From positions 1 to 62,029 of the forward strand of contig JADGHL010000013.1 of NCBI GenBank assembly GCA_019686135.1: DNA of 62,029 bases, given 5' to 3'. The translations under genes were made by a program, and so were the position numbers. Of the stretch, positions 53,431 through 62,029 are shown piece after piece; positions within the stretch are counted from its first letter, which is position 1, and each line of letters opens with the position of its first letter. The stretch is from Myxococcaceae bacterium. Its GTDB lineage: Bacteria; Myxococcota; Myxococcia; Myxococcales; Myxococcaceae. Below the pieces are notes generated by a model. The model was not told the DNA's origin and did no database searches. It was given only the letters and a program-made list of their open reading frames with translations.

Positions 53431-54539
53431 GCAGCGTCAACCTGATGGCCCGCGAGATCGCGGTGAAGATCGTCTTCTACGGTCCCGGCCTCTCCGGGAA
53501 GACGAGCACCCTGCGGAAGATCTACGAGACGGTCCGCCCCTCGAACCGCGGCGAGATGATGTCTCTGGCGACCGAGGGCGATCGCACGCTGTTTTTCGAC
53601 TTCCTCCCGGTGAAGGTGGAGCGGGTCGGCGACTGCGCGGTCCGGCTGGCGCTGTACACCGTGCCCGGGCAGGTCTTCTACAACGCCACCCGCAAGCTGG
53701 TGCTCCAGGGGGCGGACGGCGTGGTGTTCGTCGCGGACTCCCAGGCCGAGGCGCTCACCCAGAACAAGGAGTCTTTGCGGAACCTCGAGGAGAACCTCCT
53801 GGAGATGGGCTACCAGCTCCAGTCGTTCCCGCTGGTGATGCAGTACAACAAGCGCGATCTGCCCAAGGCGCTGCCGGTGAGCGAGCTGCGCGCGGCGCTC
53901 AATCCGTACGGCGCGCCGGAGTTCGAGACCTGCGCCACCAGCGGACGCGGGGTGCTGGATGGGCTGAAGACCATCACCCGGTTGGTCATCAAGGACCTCA
54001 AGAACAAGAAGGTGGTGCCCCCGCCCAGGACCACGAGCGTGGGCGCCGCGCACTTCCCGGACGACGAGGACGGCGCGGGGCTGGAGGGGCAGATCCAGCA
54101 GCACCTCTCCTCGTCGGAGCGGAGCGACGAGCGCGGCGGCGGTCCGCTGCCACGGCCCACCACGACCCAGCGCCCGACCCACGCGCAAACCACTCCGCCG
54201 GCGGTGGTGGAGTCACAGCTCGGCCCGGCGGCGGCGCTCGCTCCGGCCGCGCTGGTGGACTACGCGCGCGCCGCGGACGACGCGTTCCGCCGCGGAGACA
54301 TCGCCGCCTGCGTGCGCGCGTGCCAGGAGGCGGTGCGGCGCGGGCTGGCGTTCGCCGGCGAGGGCACCACCGCGGAGCAGGGCTTCCTCCTCGGCGTCGA
54401 CGGGACGGACCTGTTGCGGCTGGGTCAGTTGGCCGTGCGCCCCGTGGTCCGAGCCGAGGACGGCGCGTTCGCCCTGTACGTGCTGATGCAGGTGCTGACG
54501 CGGCTCAACCGCGCCGGCCTCCCCGGCCCGGAAGTGTGA
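53427..54539 (+). CDS. MglA-like small GTPase with C-terminal extension
   Basis: A 370-residue protein. Residues 1-195 are a Ras-like GTPase of the MglA/MglA-like family: P-loop GPGLSGKTS (19-27), the switch II TVPGQVFYNATRK (78-90, with the Gln of MglA-type proteins), and the base-recognising NKRD (141-144). A low-complexity linker (about 200-275, PPPRTTS, QRPTHAQTTPP) leads to a small helical domain (280-370). MglA sets cell polarity and motility in myxobacteria; this paralogue is much longer than the 195-residue MglA and its role is unknown. GTGA overlap with anmK and TGATG overlap with the next gene. Confidence 0.88.
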   Translation: MSSVNLMAREIAVKIVFYGPGLSGKTSTLRKIYETVRPSNRGEMMSLATEGDRTLFFDFLPVKVERVGDCAVRLALYTVPGQVFYNATRKLVLQGADGVVFVADSQAEALTQNKESLRNLEENLLEMGYQLQSFPLVMQYNKRDLPKALPVSELRAALNPYGAPEFETCATSGRGVLDGLKTITRLVIKDLKNKKVVPPPRTTSVGAAHFPDDEDGAGLEGQIQQHLSSSERSDERGGGPLPRPTTTQRPTHAQTTPPAVVESQLGPAAALAPAALVDYARAADDAFRRGDIAACVRACQEAVRRGLAFAGEGTTAEQGFLLGVDGTDLLRLGQLAVRPVVRAEDGAFALYVLMQVLTRLNRAGLPGPEV

Positions 54540-55495
54540 TGCCGCTGGCGCTTCTGTTCATCGACGGCGTCGGCGTGGGCGCGAAGGACCCGGACCTCAA
54601 CCCGCTCGCGCGCGGCGACTATCTGCTCTCGCGGTTCGAAGGGGCCGAGCGCGGGCCGCTGCCGTTCGGCGGCATCGCCACCGCGGTGGACACCACCTTC
54701 GATGTCCGCGGCCGGCCACAGAGCGCCTCGAACCAGACGGCGCTGCTCACCGGGCTCCCGGCGCCGAGGATCATCGGTCAGCACATCCTCGGGTTTCCGA
54801 ACGCGCCCCTGCGCGCGCTCCTCGCGGAGCACTCCATCGTGCGAAAGCTCACCGAGGCCGGCCGGGAGGCGACGTTCGCCAACGCGTACCCGGCCGGGTA
54901 CCTCGACGCGCTCGGGCTGGCGCGGCGGCCGTCGCAACGCGCGGACGTGGAGATCCCCCGGCGGCTGGTCCGCAAGCTGAAAGCGTCCGCCACGACGCTG
55001 GCGATGAGCGCCGGGCGCGTGCCGTTACGCACGCTCGATGACGCGCGGGCGGACGAGGCCTTGACCCACGACATCGACGGGCGGCGCGCTCGGTCGCGGG
55101 GCTTCGAAATCCCCGGGCGCAGCCCCGAGGAGGCCGCGGCGATCTTCTGGCGCGTGGCAAAGGGCGCGGACTTCACCCTCTTCGAGCACTACCTCGCGGA
55201 CGAGGCCGGGCATGCGCAGGACATGGCAGCGGCCGAGGACGCGCTCGCCACGTTCGATCGCTTCCTGCGCGCAGTGGCGTTGAATCGACCAGCGGGTACG
55301 CACGTCCTGGTCTGCAGCGATCACGGCAACGTGGAGGATCTCTCGACGCGCAGCCACACCCTGAACCAGGTGCCGGTCCTCTATTTCGGGCCCGCGCCCG
55401 AGGCGGTGATCCCCGCTTTGACCGATGTGGCGGACGTGGGGCGGATCATCCTGGGCCTTCTGGGCGTCGCCGCGCCGGCGGAGATCCGCCCATGA
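54539..55495 (+). CDS. Alkaline-phosphatase-superfamily metalloenzyme
   Basis: A 318-residue protein of the phosphopentomutase/phosphoglycerate mutase/alkaline phosphatase superfamily. The first metal site FIDGVGVG is at residues 7-14. The nucleophile region SASNQTALLTG is at about 62-72. Metal ligands are in DEAGHAQD (about 222) and CSDHGNVED (about 260), with a final SHTLNQVPVLYFG. The metal set looks complete. The exact substrate is unknown; family members act on phosphate or phosphonate esters. The ATG at 54539 overlaps the GTPase stop and its own stop overlaps the next start (ATGA). Confidence 0.85.
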   Translation: MPLALLFIDGVGVGAKDPDLNPLARGDYLLSRFEGAERGPLPFGGIATAVDTTFDVRGRPQSASNQTALLTGLPAPRIIGQHILGFPNAPLRALLAEHSIVRKLTEAGREATFANAYPAGYLDALGLARRPSQRADVEIPRRLVRKLKASATTLAMSAGRVPLRTLDDARADEALTHDIDGRRARSRGFEIPGRSPEEAAAIFWRVAKGADFTLFEHYLADEAGHAQDMAAAEDALATFDRFLRAVALNRPAGTHVLVCSDHGNVEDLSTRSHTLNQVPVLYFGPAPEAVIPALTDVADVGRIILGLLGVAAPAEIRP

Positions 55496-56445
55496 GCACG
55501 CGCCGCGCCCCGGGCGCCGTGTGGGCGGTGGCGGTGATGGCGCTTTGCGCGGGCGGGTGCCGCGCGCACCTGGGCGCGAACATGCAGCAGACGCGCGCGT
55601 CGACGCCCGCGGGCGAGTTCGTCTTCTCCTTCGAGCCCCCGGACCGCCAGGCGCGCGACAAGGTCGAGCAGGCCATCCGCAACGCCGCGCCGGCCCTGGC
55701 CGCGTGGGGCGGCGTGCGCGAGCCGGTGGCGGTCTACATCCTGCCCAGCCACCGCGCGCTGGAGGATGCGGTCCACCGTAACGGGTACGCCTGGCTCAAG
55801 GCGTGGGCGCGGTACGAGGAGATATTCCTGCAGTCTCCGCGCACCTGGAGCGTGTTCGGGGCGCGCCAGGCGGACGTCGACGAGCTCGTGCTCCACGAGC
55901 TCACCCACACGGTGATGTACCAGCAGGCGGCGGACAGTACGCACTGGGCGCGCAAAGGCATCCCGCTGTGGTTCCGCGAAGGGATGGCGTCGTACACCGC
56001 GAACCAGGGCTACCGCTGGCCCACGTTGGAGGATCTGGCGCGCTTCTACGACGACTTTCCCGGACGCGACCCGCTGCTCGATCCCGATCCGCTGTACCAG
56101 AACGACAGCGACATCGTGTACGGCGCCGCGCACCACGCCTTCACCTTCCTCGTGAACCGCTACGGCAGAGACGGCGTGAAGCGGCTTTTGGCGCAGATGC
56201 GTGCGGGGGATGACTTCGGCACCGCGTTCGCCGGCGCGCTGGCGATCTCCCAGGAGCGGTTCACGAAGGACTTCCAGAATTACGTCCGGTGGAGGGGCTT
56301 TCGCGGCGGGCGGATCCGCCGGCCCGAACCGGCGACCGGGACTCCGGCCGGCAGCCCGGAGAGCGACATCAGAACGACATCGATGGAACCGTTCCCGCCG
56401 CCTGCGCGTCGAAGCGACCCTGAGGAGGAGACATGCACCCGTTGA
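55492..56445 (+). CDS. Lipoprotein metallopeptidase (peptidase MA-like)
   Basis: A 317-residue lipoprotein. The signal ends at the lipobox ALCAGGC (Cys23). The gluzincin zinc site is H135, E136, H139 (VLHELTHTVMYQ) with E163 (LWFREGMASY). This domain is similar to the peptidase part of the 1195-residue protein at 46796. The C-terminal 40 residues are disordered and Pro/Arg/Glu-rich. It starts in a 4-base ATGA overlap and its last 13 bases overlap the next gene, so all genes of this string are translationally coupled. Confidence 0.82.
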   Translation: MSTRRAPGAVWAVAVMALCAGGCRAHLGANMQQTRASTPAGEFVFSFEPPDRQARDKVEQAIRNAAPALAAWGGVREPVAVYILPSHRALEDAVHRNGYAWLKAWARYEEIFLQSPRTWSVFGARQADVDELVLHELTHTVMYQQAADSTHWARKGIPLWFREGMASYTANQGYRWPTLEDLARFYDDFPGRDPLLDPDPLYQNDSDIVYGAAHHAFTFLVNRYGRDGVKRLLAQMRAGDDFGTAFAGALAISQERFTKDFQNYVRWRGFRGGRIRRPEPATGTPAGSPESDIRTTSMEPFPPPARRSDPEEETCTR

Positions 56446-58367
56446 CTGCGGCGACGCTTCTGGCCATCGCCGCCATCGAGGCGCCGGTGACCGACGTCAC
56501 CGTCTACAGCGACCGCGCCCGCGTCACCCGCACCGCGAAGGTGACCCTTTCCGGCACCGAGCAGCTGGAGCTCCCGCCGCTTCTGGACCGCGTGGACCCT
56601 TCCACGATCCGGGTGACCGCCACCGGCGCGGAGGTGGTCCGCGTCGATCTCCAGCCGGTCGAACCGGATGCGCTCCCAGTGGACGAGGCCCGCCGCCTTC
56701 TGGCGGAGCTGGAGCGGCTGGATGACGCCATCGCCGCCGCCACCGCCGAACAGAACGCCTACGCCCAGCAGATCGGCGCGCTCTCCACCATCACGCCCAC
56801 CGTCCCCCAGGGCGATCCGCTCAAGCCACCGCCGCGCCTGGACAGCTCGGGCTGGAGCGTGGCGCTCCGTTTCATCTCGGATCTGTCCGCGCGCCTGAAG
56901 GCGAACCAGCGCGAACGCGCGGAGACGCTCCGAAAGCTCGAGGAGGAGCGCGCGCGCGTCGCGAAGCAGGCCGAGCTGATCGGCGGCGCGACGCGACATA
57001 GCGGCGTGCTCGTCCGCCCCACCCTGAGCGGCAAAGGACCGGCGACGGTGCAGATCACCTACGTCGTCGGACCGGCGCGCTGGTACCCGACGTATGACCT
57101 CGAGCTTCTGCCCGACTCCGGAAAGGTGAAGGTGTCCTTCTCGGGGCTGGTCAGCCAGGAGACCGGCGAAGACTGGACCGACGCACGGCTCGTGCTCTCC
57201 ACCGCCGAACCGGCGACCCACCTGCGCCTGCCGGAGCTGACCAGCTGGAGGATCGGCGAACGGGACCGCTTCATCCCCACGCCGCATCCCAGACCGCGCC
57301 CGGTGCGCCCTGCGCCGAACGCGCCGCCGCTGCCCACCGCCGAACGCGAAGAGGACGTGCTCCGCGAGCGGCTGCTCGCCGCCGCGCGCACGTCGCCAGG
57401 GAAGCTGCTCGGGGAGCTGGACGCGCAGGAGGCGTACGCGGTGGGACACGGTGCCGGCATCGCCACCCCCAGTGCCGGCGCGGCCGAGTACCGGGCGGCA
57501 GCCGCCCCACCTCCGCCGCCTCCGGCGGCGCCGGCACGGCCGAAGGCGAAGACCTGGTCGGGCGCATCGCGCGCGCCGTCTGCCGCGCCTGCCGCCGAAG
57601 TGGAGATGGAGGCGGCCGCTCCCACGCGGACGTTCAGCCTGACCGGCGCGAACGAGAGCGACGACGCCACCCGCACCTCGACCTTCAGCCTCTCCCCGCC
57701 GCCCGCGTACCGGCCTCCCTCGTTGTCGCCGGATCTCCCCGCGGCGCAGGCGGGTGGGTATGACCTCGCGTGGTCCTCGCTGCAGAAGGAGACCATCGGC
57801 AGCGGCAAGGGCGCGCGGCGCGTGGCGCTGTTCTCGCAGGAGTGGCCGGTGACGGCGGAGCGCCGCCTCTACCCGGCGCTGGCGCAGGAGGCGTACCTCG
57901 TCGCCGAGCTCAAGAACCCGTCCCCCACTCCGCTCCCGGGCGGCACGGCGCAGCTCTTCGTGGGCGCGGATCCCGCCGGCACCGCACGGCTGGAGCTGGT
58001 CGCCCCCGGCGAGACGTTCACCCTCCCGCTGGGCCTGGACCGCGCGGTGAAGCCGGTCCGCAACGTGGAGCTGGTCACCGCGGAGAAGGGGCTCATCGGC
58101 AAGGACGACGTCTCGCGCTACGTGGTGCGCACGGAGATCGTCAACCCCTGGCGCGTGCCGATCGCCGTCAAGGTCTTCGACCAGTGGCCGCTCACCGACG
58201 ACGAGAACGTGGAGGTGAAGCTGGAGGAGACCACGCCGTGGGCCATCCAGGATCCGGTCAAGGGATCGCTGGAGTGGCACCTCACGATCCCCCCGGGCAA
58301 GAAGGTCGAGACCCGGTTCACCTACTCCATCCGCCGCCCGAAGAACTGGCGGCTGCACCAGAACTAG
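56433..58367 (+). CDS. DUF4139 / mucoidy-inhibitor-like (MuiA) family protein 1
   Basis: A 644-residue protein. A short hydrophobic N-terminus (HPLTAATLLAIAAIEAPV) may be a signal. The DUF4140 domain follows (about 20-110, VTDVTVYSDRARVTRTA), then a coiled coil (about 150-185). The DUF4139 domain begins at YVVGPARWYPTYDLELL (about 215), is interrupted by a Pro/Ala-rich insertion (290-430) and continues to the C-terminus (WHLTIPPGKKVETRFTYSIR by parts). The family is widespread but its biochemical role is not known; the name comes from a mucoidy phenotype. GGAGG precedes the ATG. A paralogue follows 12 bases downstream. Confidence 0.82.
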   Translation: MHPLTAATLLAIAAIEAPVTDVTVYSDRARVTRTAKVTLSGTEQLELPPLLDRVDPSTIRVTATGAEVVRVDLQPVEPDALPVDEARRLLAELERLDDAIAAATAEQNAYAQQIGALSTITPTVPQGDPLKPPPRLDSSGWSVALRFISDLSARLKANQRERAETLRKLEEERARVAKQAELIGGATRHSGVLVRPTLSGKGPATVQITYVVGPARWYPTYDLELLPDSGKVKVSFSGLVSQETGEDWTDARLVLSTAEPATHLRLPELTSWRIGERDRFIPTPHPRPRPVRPAPNAPPLPTAEREEDVLRERLLAAARTSPGKLLGELDAQEAYAVGHGAGIATPSAGAAEYRAAAAPPPPPPAAPARPKAKTWSGASRAPSAAPAAEVEMEAAAPTRTFSLTGANESDDATRTSTFSLSPPPAYRPPSLSPDLPAAQAGGYDLAWSSLQKETIGSGKGARRVALFSQEWPVTAERRLYPALAQEAYLVAELKNPSPTPLPGGTAQLFVGADPAGTARLELVAPGETFTLPLGLDRAVKPVRNVELVTAEKGLIGKDDVSRYVVRTEIVNPWRVPIAVKVFDQWPLTDDENVEVKLEETTPWAIQDPVKGSLEWHLTIPPGKKVETRFTYSIRRPKNWRLHQN

Positions 58368-58379
58368 CGGACCTGCACC

Positions 58380-59951
58380 ATGCTCGCTCTCTCCGTGACG
58401 ATGTTGGTGGTGACCGCCGCGCCCCGCGTGGAGCAGGTCGTCCTCTATCCTGACCGCGCCCAGGTCACCCGCGCCGCCGAAGTCGCGTGCGACGGCCGGA
58501 CCCGGGTGACGTTCGCGAACATCCCGCCCGCGGCCGACCCACAGTCGCTCCGTGCCTCTGCGCGCAGTGCCACCGTGGAGGGCCTGCGCAGCGAGACGCG
58601 CCCCCGGACCGAGGCGTACTCGAAGGAGCGCGCCGCGCTCGAGGCGGATCAGCACGCCGTCGAACAACAGCTCGCCGCGCTCGACGACGAGGTGGCCAGA
58701 GCCCAGCACACGGCCTCACTGGGCGCGCAGTTCGACACCGTGGCCTCGTCGATGATCTCCCGCGATCTGGCGACCACCCGGCCGGACACGAAGAGCTGGA
58801 GCCAGGCCTACACCGCCGCGCTCCAGGCCCGCCTCGAAGCGGCCGCGCAGGTCGCCGCCACCTTGAGCAAGCGCCGCGCGCTCACGCGGCAGCTCGAAGA
58901 TCTCCAGCGCAAGCTGGCGCGGCTGGACGCGGCGGCGTCGCGGACCGAGCTTTTCGCGGACGTGATCGTCTCCTGCCGAAGCGGGACGGCGCGCGTGGAG
59001 CTGACCTACCTGGTGGGCGGCGCGAGCTGGTCTCCGGCCTACGAGGCCCGCGCCGACGAGAGCGCCCACATCGTCGAGCTGTCCACCTGGGCCACGGTGA
59101 GCCAGCGCACCGGCGAGGACTGGACGAACGCGAAGATCGTCCTGTCCACCGCCATCCCCTCGCAGGACGCCACGCCGCCGGAGCTCGAGCCGCTCAAGGT
59201 GTACGCGGAGCGGGTGGACCAGGAGAAGAAGGTCCTCGTCCGGCGCGAGCAGCAGATCCGCCACGCCGAGGCCCCCGCGGGCTCGAGCGCGGACACACAG
59301 GCCCTGGGCGGCCTGGCGGCCCGCTCGCAGGGGCTCTCGGTGCAGCTGGAGGTGCCGAAGCCGGGCACGGTGCCGGGAGACGGCGCGCCGGTGCGGCTGT
59401 TCGTCGGCCGCCACCGGCTCCCCGCGAAGTTCGCCTGGCGGGCGGTGCCCACGCTGGCGCCGTTCGTGTTCCGGGTGGCGGACGTGGTGAACACCGCGCC
59501 CTATCCGCTCCTGCCCGGTCCGCTGGACGCGTTCGGCCGCACGGGCTTCGTAGGCCGCAGCGACCAGGACCGCGTGGCCGAGGGCGCGCCGTTCCACCTC
59601 ACCTTCGGTATCGAGGATCGGGTGAAGGTGAAGCGGGTCGTGCTGGAGGAGCTCGCGCGCGACGAGGGCCTGTTCAACCAGAGGCGCCGGTACCGCTACT
59701 CCTACCGCTTCGAGCTGGCCAACTACGCCGGGCAGCCGATCACCCTCGAGCTGTCCGACCGCGTCCCGGTCTCCGAGCTGGACGACGTCCTGGTCGGCAT
59801 CGACGAGGACGTGACCACGAAGGGATTTTCGCTGCAGCGCCAGGACGGGGTGGTGACCTGGAAGCTCAAGCTGGCGCCGGCGGAGAAGAAGGACGTGACG
59901 CTCAAGTTCCACGTCGACGTCCCCAACAGCTACGACACCGGAGGAATCTGA
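58380..59951 (+). CDS. DUF4139 / mucoidy-inhibitor-like (MuiA) family protein 2
   Basis: A 523-residue paralogue of the preceding gene without the long Pro/Ala insertion. The DUF4140-type N-terminus shows VLYPDRAQVTRAAEV, followed by a coiled coil (about 75-195). DUF4139 begins at YLVGGASWSPAYEARA (about 213) and contains VSQRTGEDWTNAKIVLSTA, matching VSQETGEDWTDARLVLSTA in the first copy. The C-terminal part has ELSDRVPVSELDDV and a final FHVDVPNSYDTGGI. The two copies probably form a complex or divide one job. Its 3' end overlaps the heparinase gene by 22 bases on the opposite strand. Confidence 0.85.
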   Translation: MLALSVTMLVVTAAPRVEQVVLYPDRAQVTRAAEVACDGRTRVTFANIPPAADPQSLRASARSATVEGLRSETRPRTEAYSKERAALEADQHAVEQQLAALDDEVARAQHTASLGAQFDTVASSMISRDLATTRPDTKSWSQAYTAALQARLEAAAQVAATLSKRRALTRQLEDLQRKLARLDAAASRTELFADVIVSCRSGTARVELTYLVGGASWSPAYEARADESAHIVELSTWATVSQRTGEDWTNAKIVLSTAIPSQDATPPELEPLKVYAERVDQEKKVLVRREQQIRHAEAPAGSSADTQALGGLAARSQGLSVQLEVPKPGTVPGDGAPVRLFVGRHRLPAKFAWRAVPTLAPFVFRVADVVNTAPYPLLPGPLDAFGRTGFVGRSDQDRVAEGAPFHLTFGIEDRVKVKRVVLEELARDEGLFNQRRRYRYSYRFELANYAGQPITLELSDRVPVSELDDVLVGIDEDVTTKGFSLQRQDGVVTWKLKLAPAEKKDVTLKFHVDVPNSYDTGGI

Positions 59952-62011
59952 CGGCGCGCCGGGTGACCGAAGAGGATGACCCAGCCAAAGCGCCACGGCG
60001 TCCGCACCCGCCCGTGCACGCGGACCTTCACCGCCTCGACGATTTCGCCGTAGCCGGTGGCGGTGGGGCTCGGCTCGAGCGAGACCTCGAGGCCGCGCTC
60101 CAGGAAGAGCACCGCGCGCGGCCGGCGCGCCGGCCCCAGCTCGATGGCGAGGCCCTCGTCCACTGCCCCGCCCCGGAGGATCTGCGACAACAGAAGGCGC
60201 TCCTTCCCGCGCGGCCCGCGCAGGCGCACCTGCCCATCCGGTAGCTGTAGGCCCAGCGACACCTCGTGGACGCCATCGTCGCTCCCGCGCGCCCGTGTCA
60301 GCCACTCGGTCACCACCAGCGCGCGGCTCTCCTTGTGGAGGCGCAGCTCGCGGCGCACGGTGACGGGCCGCTGCAGCCGCTCGTAGCCGTGGTGCACGGC
60401 GACCAGCCGATCCACCTGCGCGCCCGTCTCGAAGCACTCCACCCGGGCGCGCGCGCCCTCCGGGAGCGCGAAGAGCCGGGACGGATCGAATGGCGCCTGC
60501 TCGAGGCCGTCCACGACGAGCGCGTTGTGCGCGGCGCTCGCCCGCCAACGGTTCCGATCTGCGGCGTCGCGGCCGTAGACCGGGCTGCCCGGGTCCACGA
60601 TCACCGGCACGCCGCCTATGTGCAGCTCAAAGGAGAGCTTGTCGTTGTGGCTGTGGCCGCCGGCGCCGCGCTGCCCCTGCGGACCCGCGCTCACCGTCAC
60701 CACCGCCCCGCCACCGCGCAGGACGTGGATCCCCCCGCGGGGCGAATAGAAGGACTGCGGCGTCCGTCCTCGACGCGCCGGCAGCGCCGCGTACAGGCGC
60801 ACGCCCTCCTCGCCGAAGAGCCACAGCGCCTCGTCGCACAGCCGTTCGGACGGCCGCTTGAGCCCGCCGTCCGCGAAGAGCACCGCTCCCAGCGGAGCGA
60901 GGTAGCCGTGGTCGAGGCTGCGCCGGTCGGTGAGCGCGAGCGCACGGCCCGAGTCGTTGTCGCCGATCTGCGGCGCCAGCCCGTCTTTTGAGCACCACGC
61001 GGCCGCAGCGCAGAGCAGCCCGTGGGTGCGCTGCATCGCGGATGCGCCGAGGGCGATCCGGTGGCTCCGCGCGAACACCGTGGCGATGATGCAGAGCTCC
61101 GCCACCAGCCGGTGGTACCCGGTGGAGCCCTCGAACGAGACACCGTCCTCGAAGACCTGGGCGGGGATCTGCGCGGCAAGGCCCCGTCGCGCCAGCTCGC
61201 GCTGCTCCCGCGCGCCGGGTAGCCGCGGGAACAGCGTGCTCACCACGAAGAGCCCCACCAGATCGGCGATCAAGTGGTTGTTGGGCACGAGCCCTTTGTC
61301 CTCGAGGTTCGCCTCGACGAAGGCGGCGTGTTCCGCCAGCGCCCGTAACGCGTTCTGAAGGAACGCGGGCGCGCGCACCGCCGGCGCGTCGCGCATCATC
61401 CACAGCGCCTGGGCGATGTTGGCCGCGCGCAGCGACACCTCCATCGGGCAGGCCCAGTGGATGCCTCCGTTCTGCGGGTTGGCGACGATGAAGTCGGACA
61501 CCAGCGCCACCAGCGCCTCGGAGAAGGCGCGCCGCTTGTGCGCGGTGGTCGCCAACCAGTACCCCTGTCCAAGGGCGATGGCCGCCTCCAGCCGCGCGAG
61601 CTGCCAGGGGTACTTCGGATCCGTCTCCGTCGACTGAAGCTGCCAGTCGATGGCGCCATCGCGGCCGAACGAGACGGTGCGTTCGAAGATCCGGTAGCGG
61701 CGCTCGAGCGCTGCGACTGCCCGCTCCCACGCGCGTTCGCGGGCATCCGGGTGCGCCCCGAGCGCGGCGAGCACGCTGGACCGGCGCCCTGCGTCGCACC
61801 ATGCGCGGGACGGAACGCCGAACACCGCCGGCGCGAGCGCCTCTGCGGAGCCCACGCCCAGCGCACGAAGGAGCACGGCCTCTTCGATCGGCCCGCCGTG
61901 GCGAAAGAGCGCCTGGCGCGCGCTCCGCACCACCCGGCGCGCAGCGCCCTTCGCCAGCGCGCCCGGCGACATCCCGCGCGCCCGCGCCCCCAGATACGTC
62001 ATCCGGTTCAC
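59930..62011 (-). CDS. Heparinase II/III family protein (alginate lyase-like)
   Basis: A 693-residue polysaccharide lyase-type protein. The N-terminal helical toroid (about 40-400) has NPQNGGIHWACPMEVSLRAANI by parts (IHWACPMEVSLR near 185), NNHLIADLVGLF and FEDGVSFEGSTGYHRLVAEL by parts. The C-terminal beta-sandwich (about 410-690) has SFYSPRGG, GHSHNDKLSFELH and a VIVDPGSPVY metal/substrate segment, as in heparinase II/III. Such genes are common in exopolysaccharide loci. No signal peptide is clear. The GTG at 62011 or the ATG at 62002 could be the start; a TATAAG lies just upstream at the window edge. Confidence 0.88.
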   Translation of the reverse strand: MNRMTYLGARARGMSPGALAKGAARRVVRSARQALFRHGGPIEEAVLLRALGVGSAEALAPAVFGVPSRAWCDAGRRSSVLAALGAHPDARERAWERAVAALERRYRIFERTVSFGRDGAIDWQLQSTETDPKYPWQLARLEAAIALGQGYWLATTAHKRRAFSEALVALVSDFIVANPQNGGIHWACPMEVSLRAANIAQALWMMRDAPAVRAPAFLQNALRALAEHAAFVEANLEDKGLVPNNHLIADLVGLFVVSTLFPRLPGAREQRELARRGLAAQIPAQVFEDGVSFEGSTGYHRLVAELCIIATVFARSHRIALGASAMQRTHGLLCAAAAWCSKDGLAPQIGDNDSGRALALTDRRSLDHGYLAPLGAVLFADGGLKRPSERLCDEALWLFGEEGVRLYAALPARRGRTPQSFYSPRGGIHVLRGGGAVVTVSAGPQGQRGAGGHSHNDKLSFELHIGGVPVIVDPGSPVYGRDAADRNRWRASAAHNALVVDGLEQAPFDPSRLFALPEGARARVECFETGAQVDRLVAVHHGYERLQRPVTVRRELRLHKESRALVVTEWLTRARGSDDGVHEVSLGLQLPDGQVRLRGPRGKERLLLSQILRGGAVDEGLAIELGPARRPRAVLFLERGLEVSLEPSPTATGYGEIVEAVKVRVHGRVRTPWRFGWVILFGHPARRQIPPVS

Positions 62012-62029
62012 GGCCCAGTCACTTATACA

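Overview
The window is about 62 kb of very GC-rich DNA with dense, operon-packed genes and many GTG and TTG starts. The gene content points to a myxobacterium (phylum Myxococcota): a CarF-type lipid desaturase, an MglA-like GTPase with a C-terminal extension, two CHASE2 adenylate cyclases, several lipoproteins with Asp/Asn-Gly loops, and outer-membrane assembly genes (lptD). This placement is inference from gene families. No rRNA, tRNA, insertion sequence, prophage or CRISPR was seen.

Left part (1-15 kb): the 3' end of a complex I cluster (nuoG-nuoH-nuoI, with no nuoJ-N following), a carF homologue, a VOC protein, an orphan PTS EIIC permease, a thioredoxin-like [2Fe-2S] ferredoxin, a CHASE2 cyclase, a lipoprotein, a basic coiled-coil protein, and a five-gene operon of small envelope proteins (holin-X-like, DUF3618, DUF883-like, an unnamed protein, YtxH). 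An EEP-fold hydrolase and an unknown gene follow.

Middle (15-34 kb): an M1 aminopeptidase ending in a good intrinsic terminator, a carboxypeptidase-regulatory-domain lipoprotein, an M23 peptidase, and a tetR-enoyl-CoA hydratase-BKACE operon with a clear palindromic operator at its promoter. Next come a large lipoprotein, an XRE regulator, an lptD gene preceded by an unusual AMIN/coiled-coil protein, an orphan PAS-GAF-PAS histidine kinase, and an accD-folC-hydrolase operon.

Cyclic-nucleotide neighbourhood (34.9-41.4 kb): an 868-residue protein with a degenerate class III cyclase-like domain, a class II (metallo-beta-lactamase fold) cyclic-nucleotide phosphodiesterase, a Crp-family receptor and a CHASE2 adenylate cyclase lie side by side. 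Synthesis, sensing, destruction and a possible pseudo-cyclase are thus in one place.

Right part (41.5-62 kb): purM-purN-oxidoreductase with GTGA overlaps, rpmB, and murQ. Then comes an approximately 700-bp array of about 17 degenerate ~40-bp units, which contains a 216-bp tandem duplication. It is followed by a GH15 glucosidase coupled to a 1195-residue metallopeptidase/propeller/beta-barrel protein. Diverging from these is a tightly overlapping six-gene operon: anmK, MglA-like GTPase, alkaline-phosphatase-superfamily enzyme, HExxH lipoprotein and two DUF4139 proteins. A heparinase II/III-family protein closes the window. MurQ and AnmK together complete the recycling of anhydro-MurNAc. The repeat array, the cyclic-nucleotide cluster and the overlapping six-gene operon are the parts most worth a second look.
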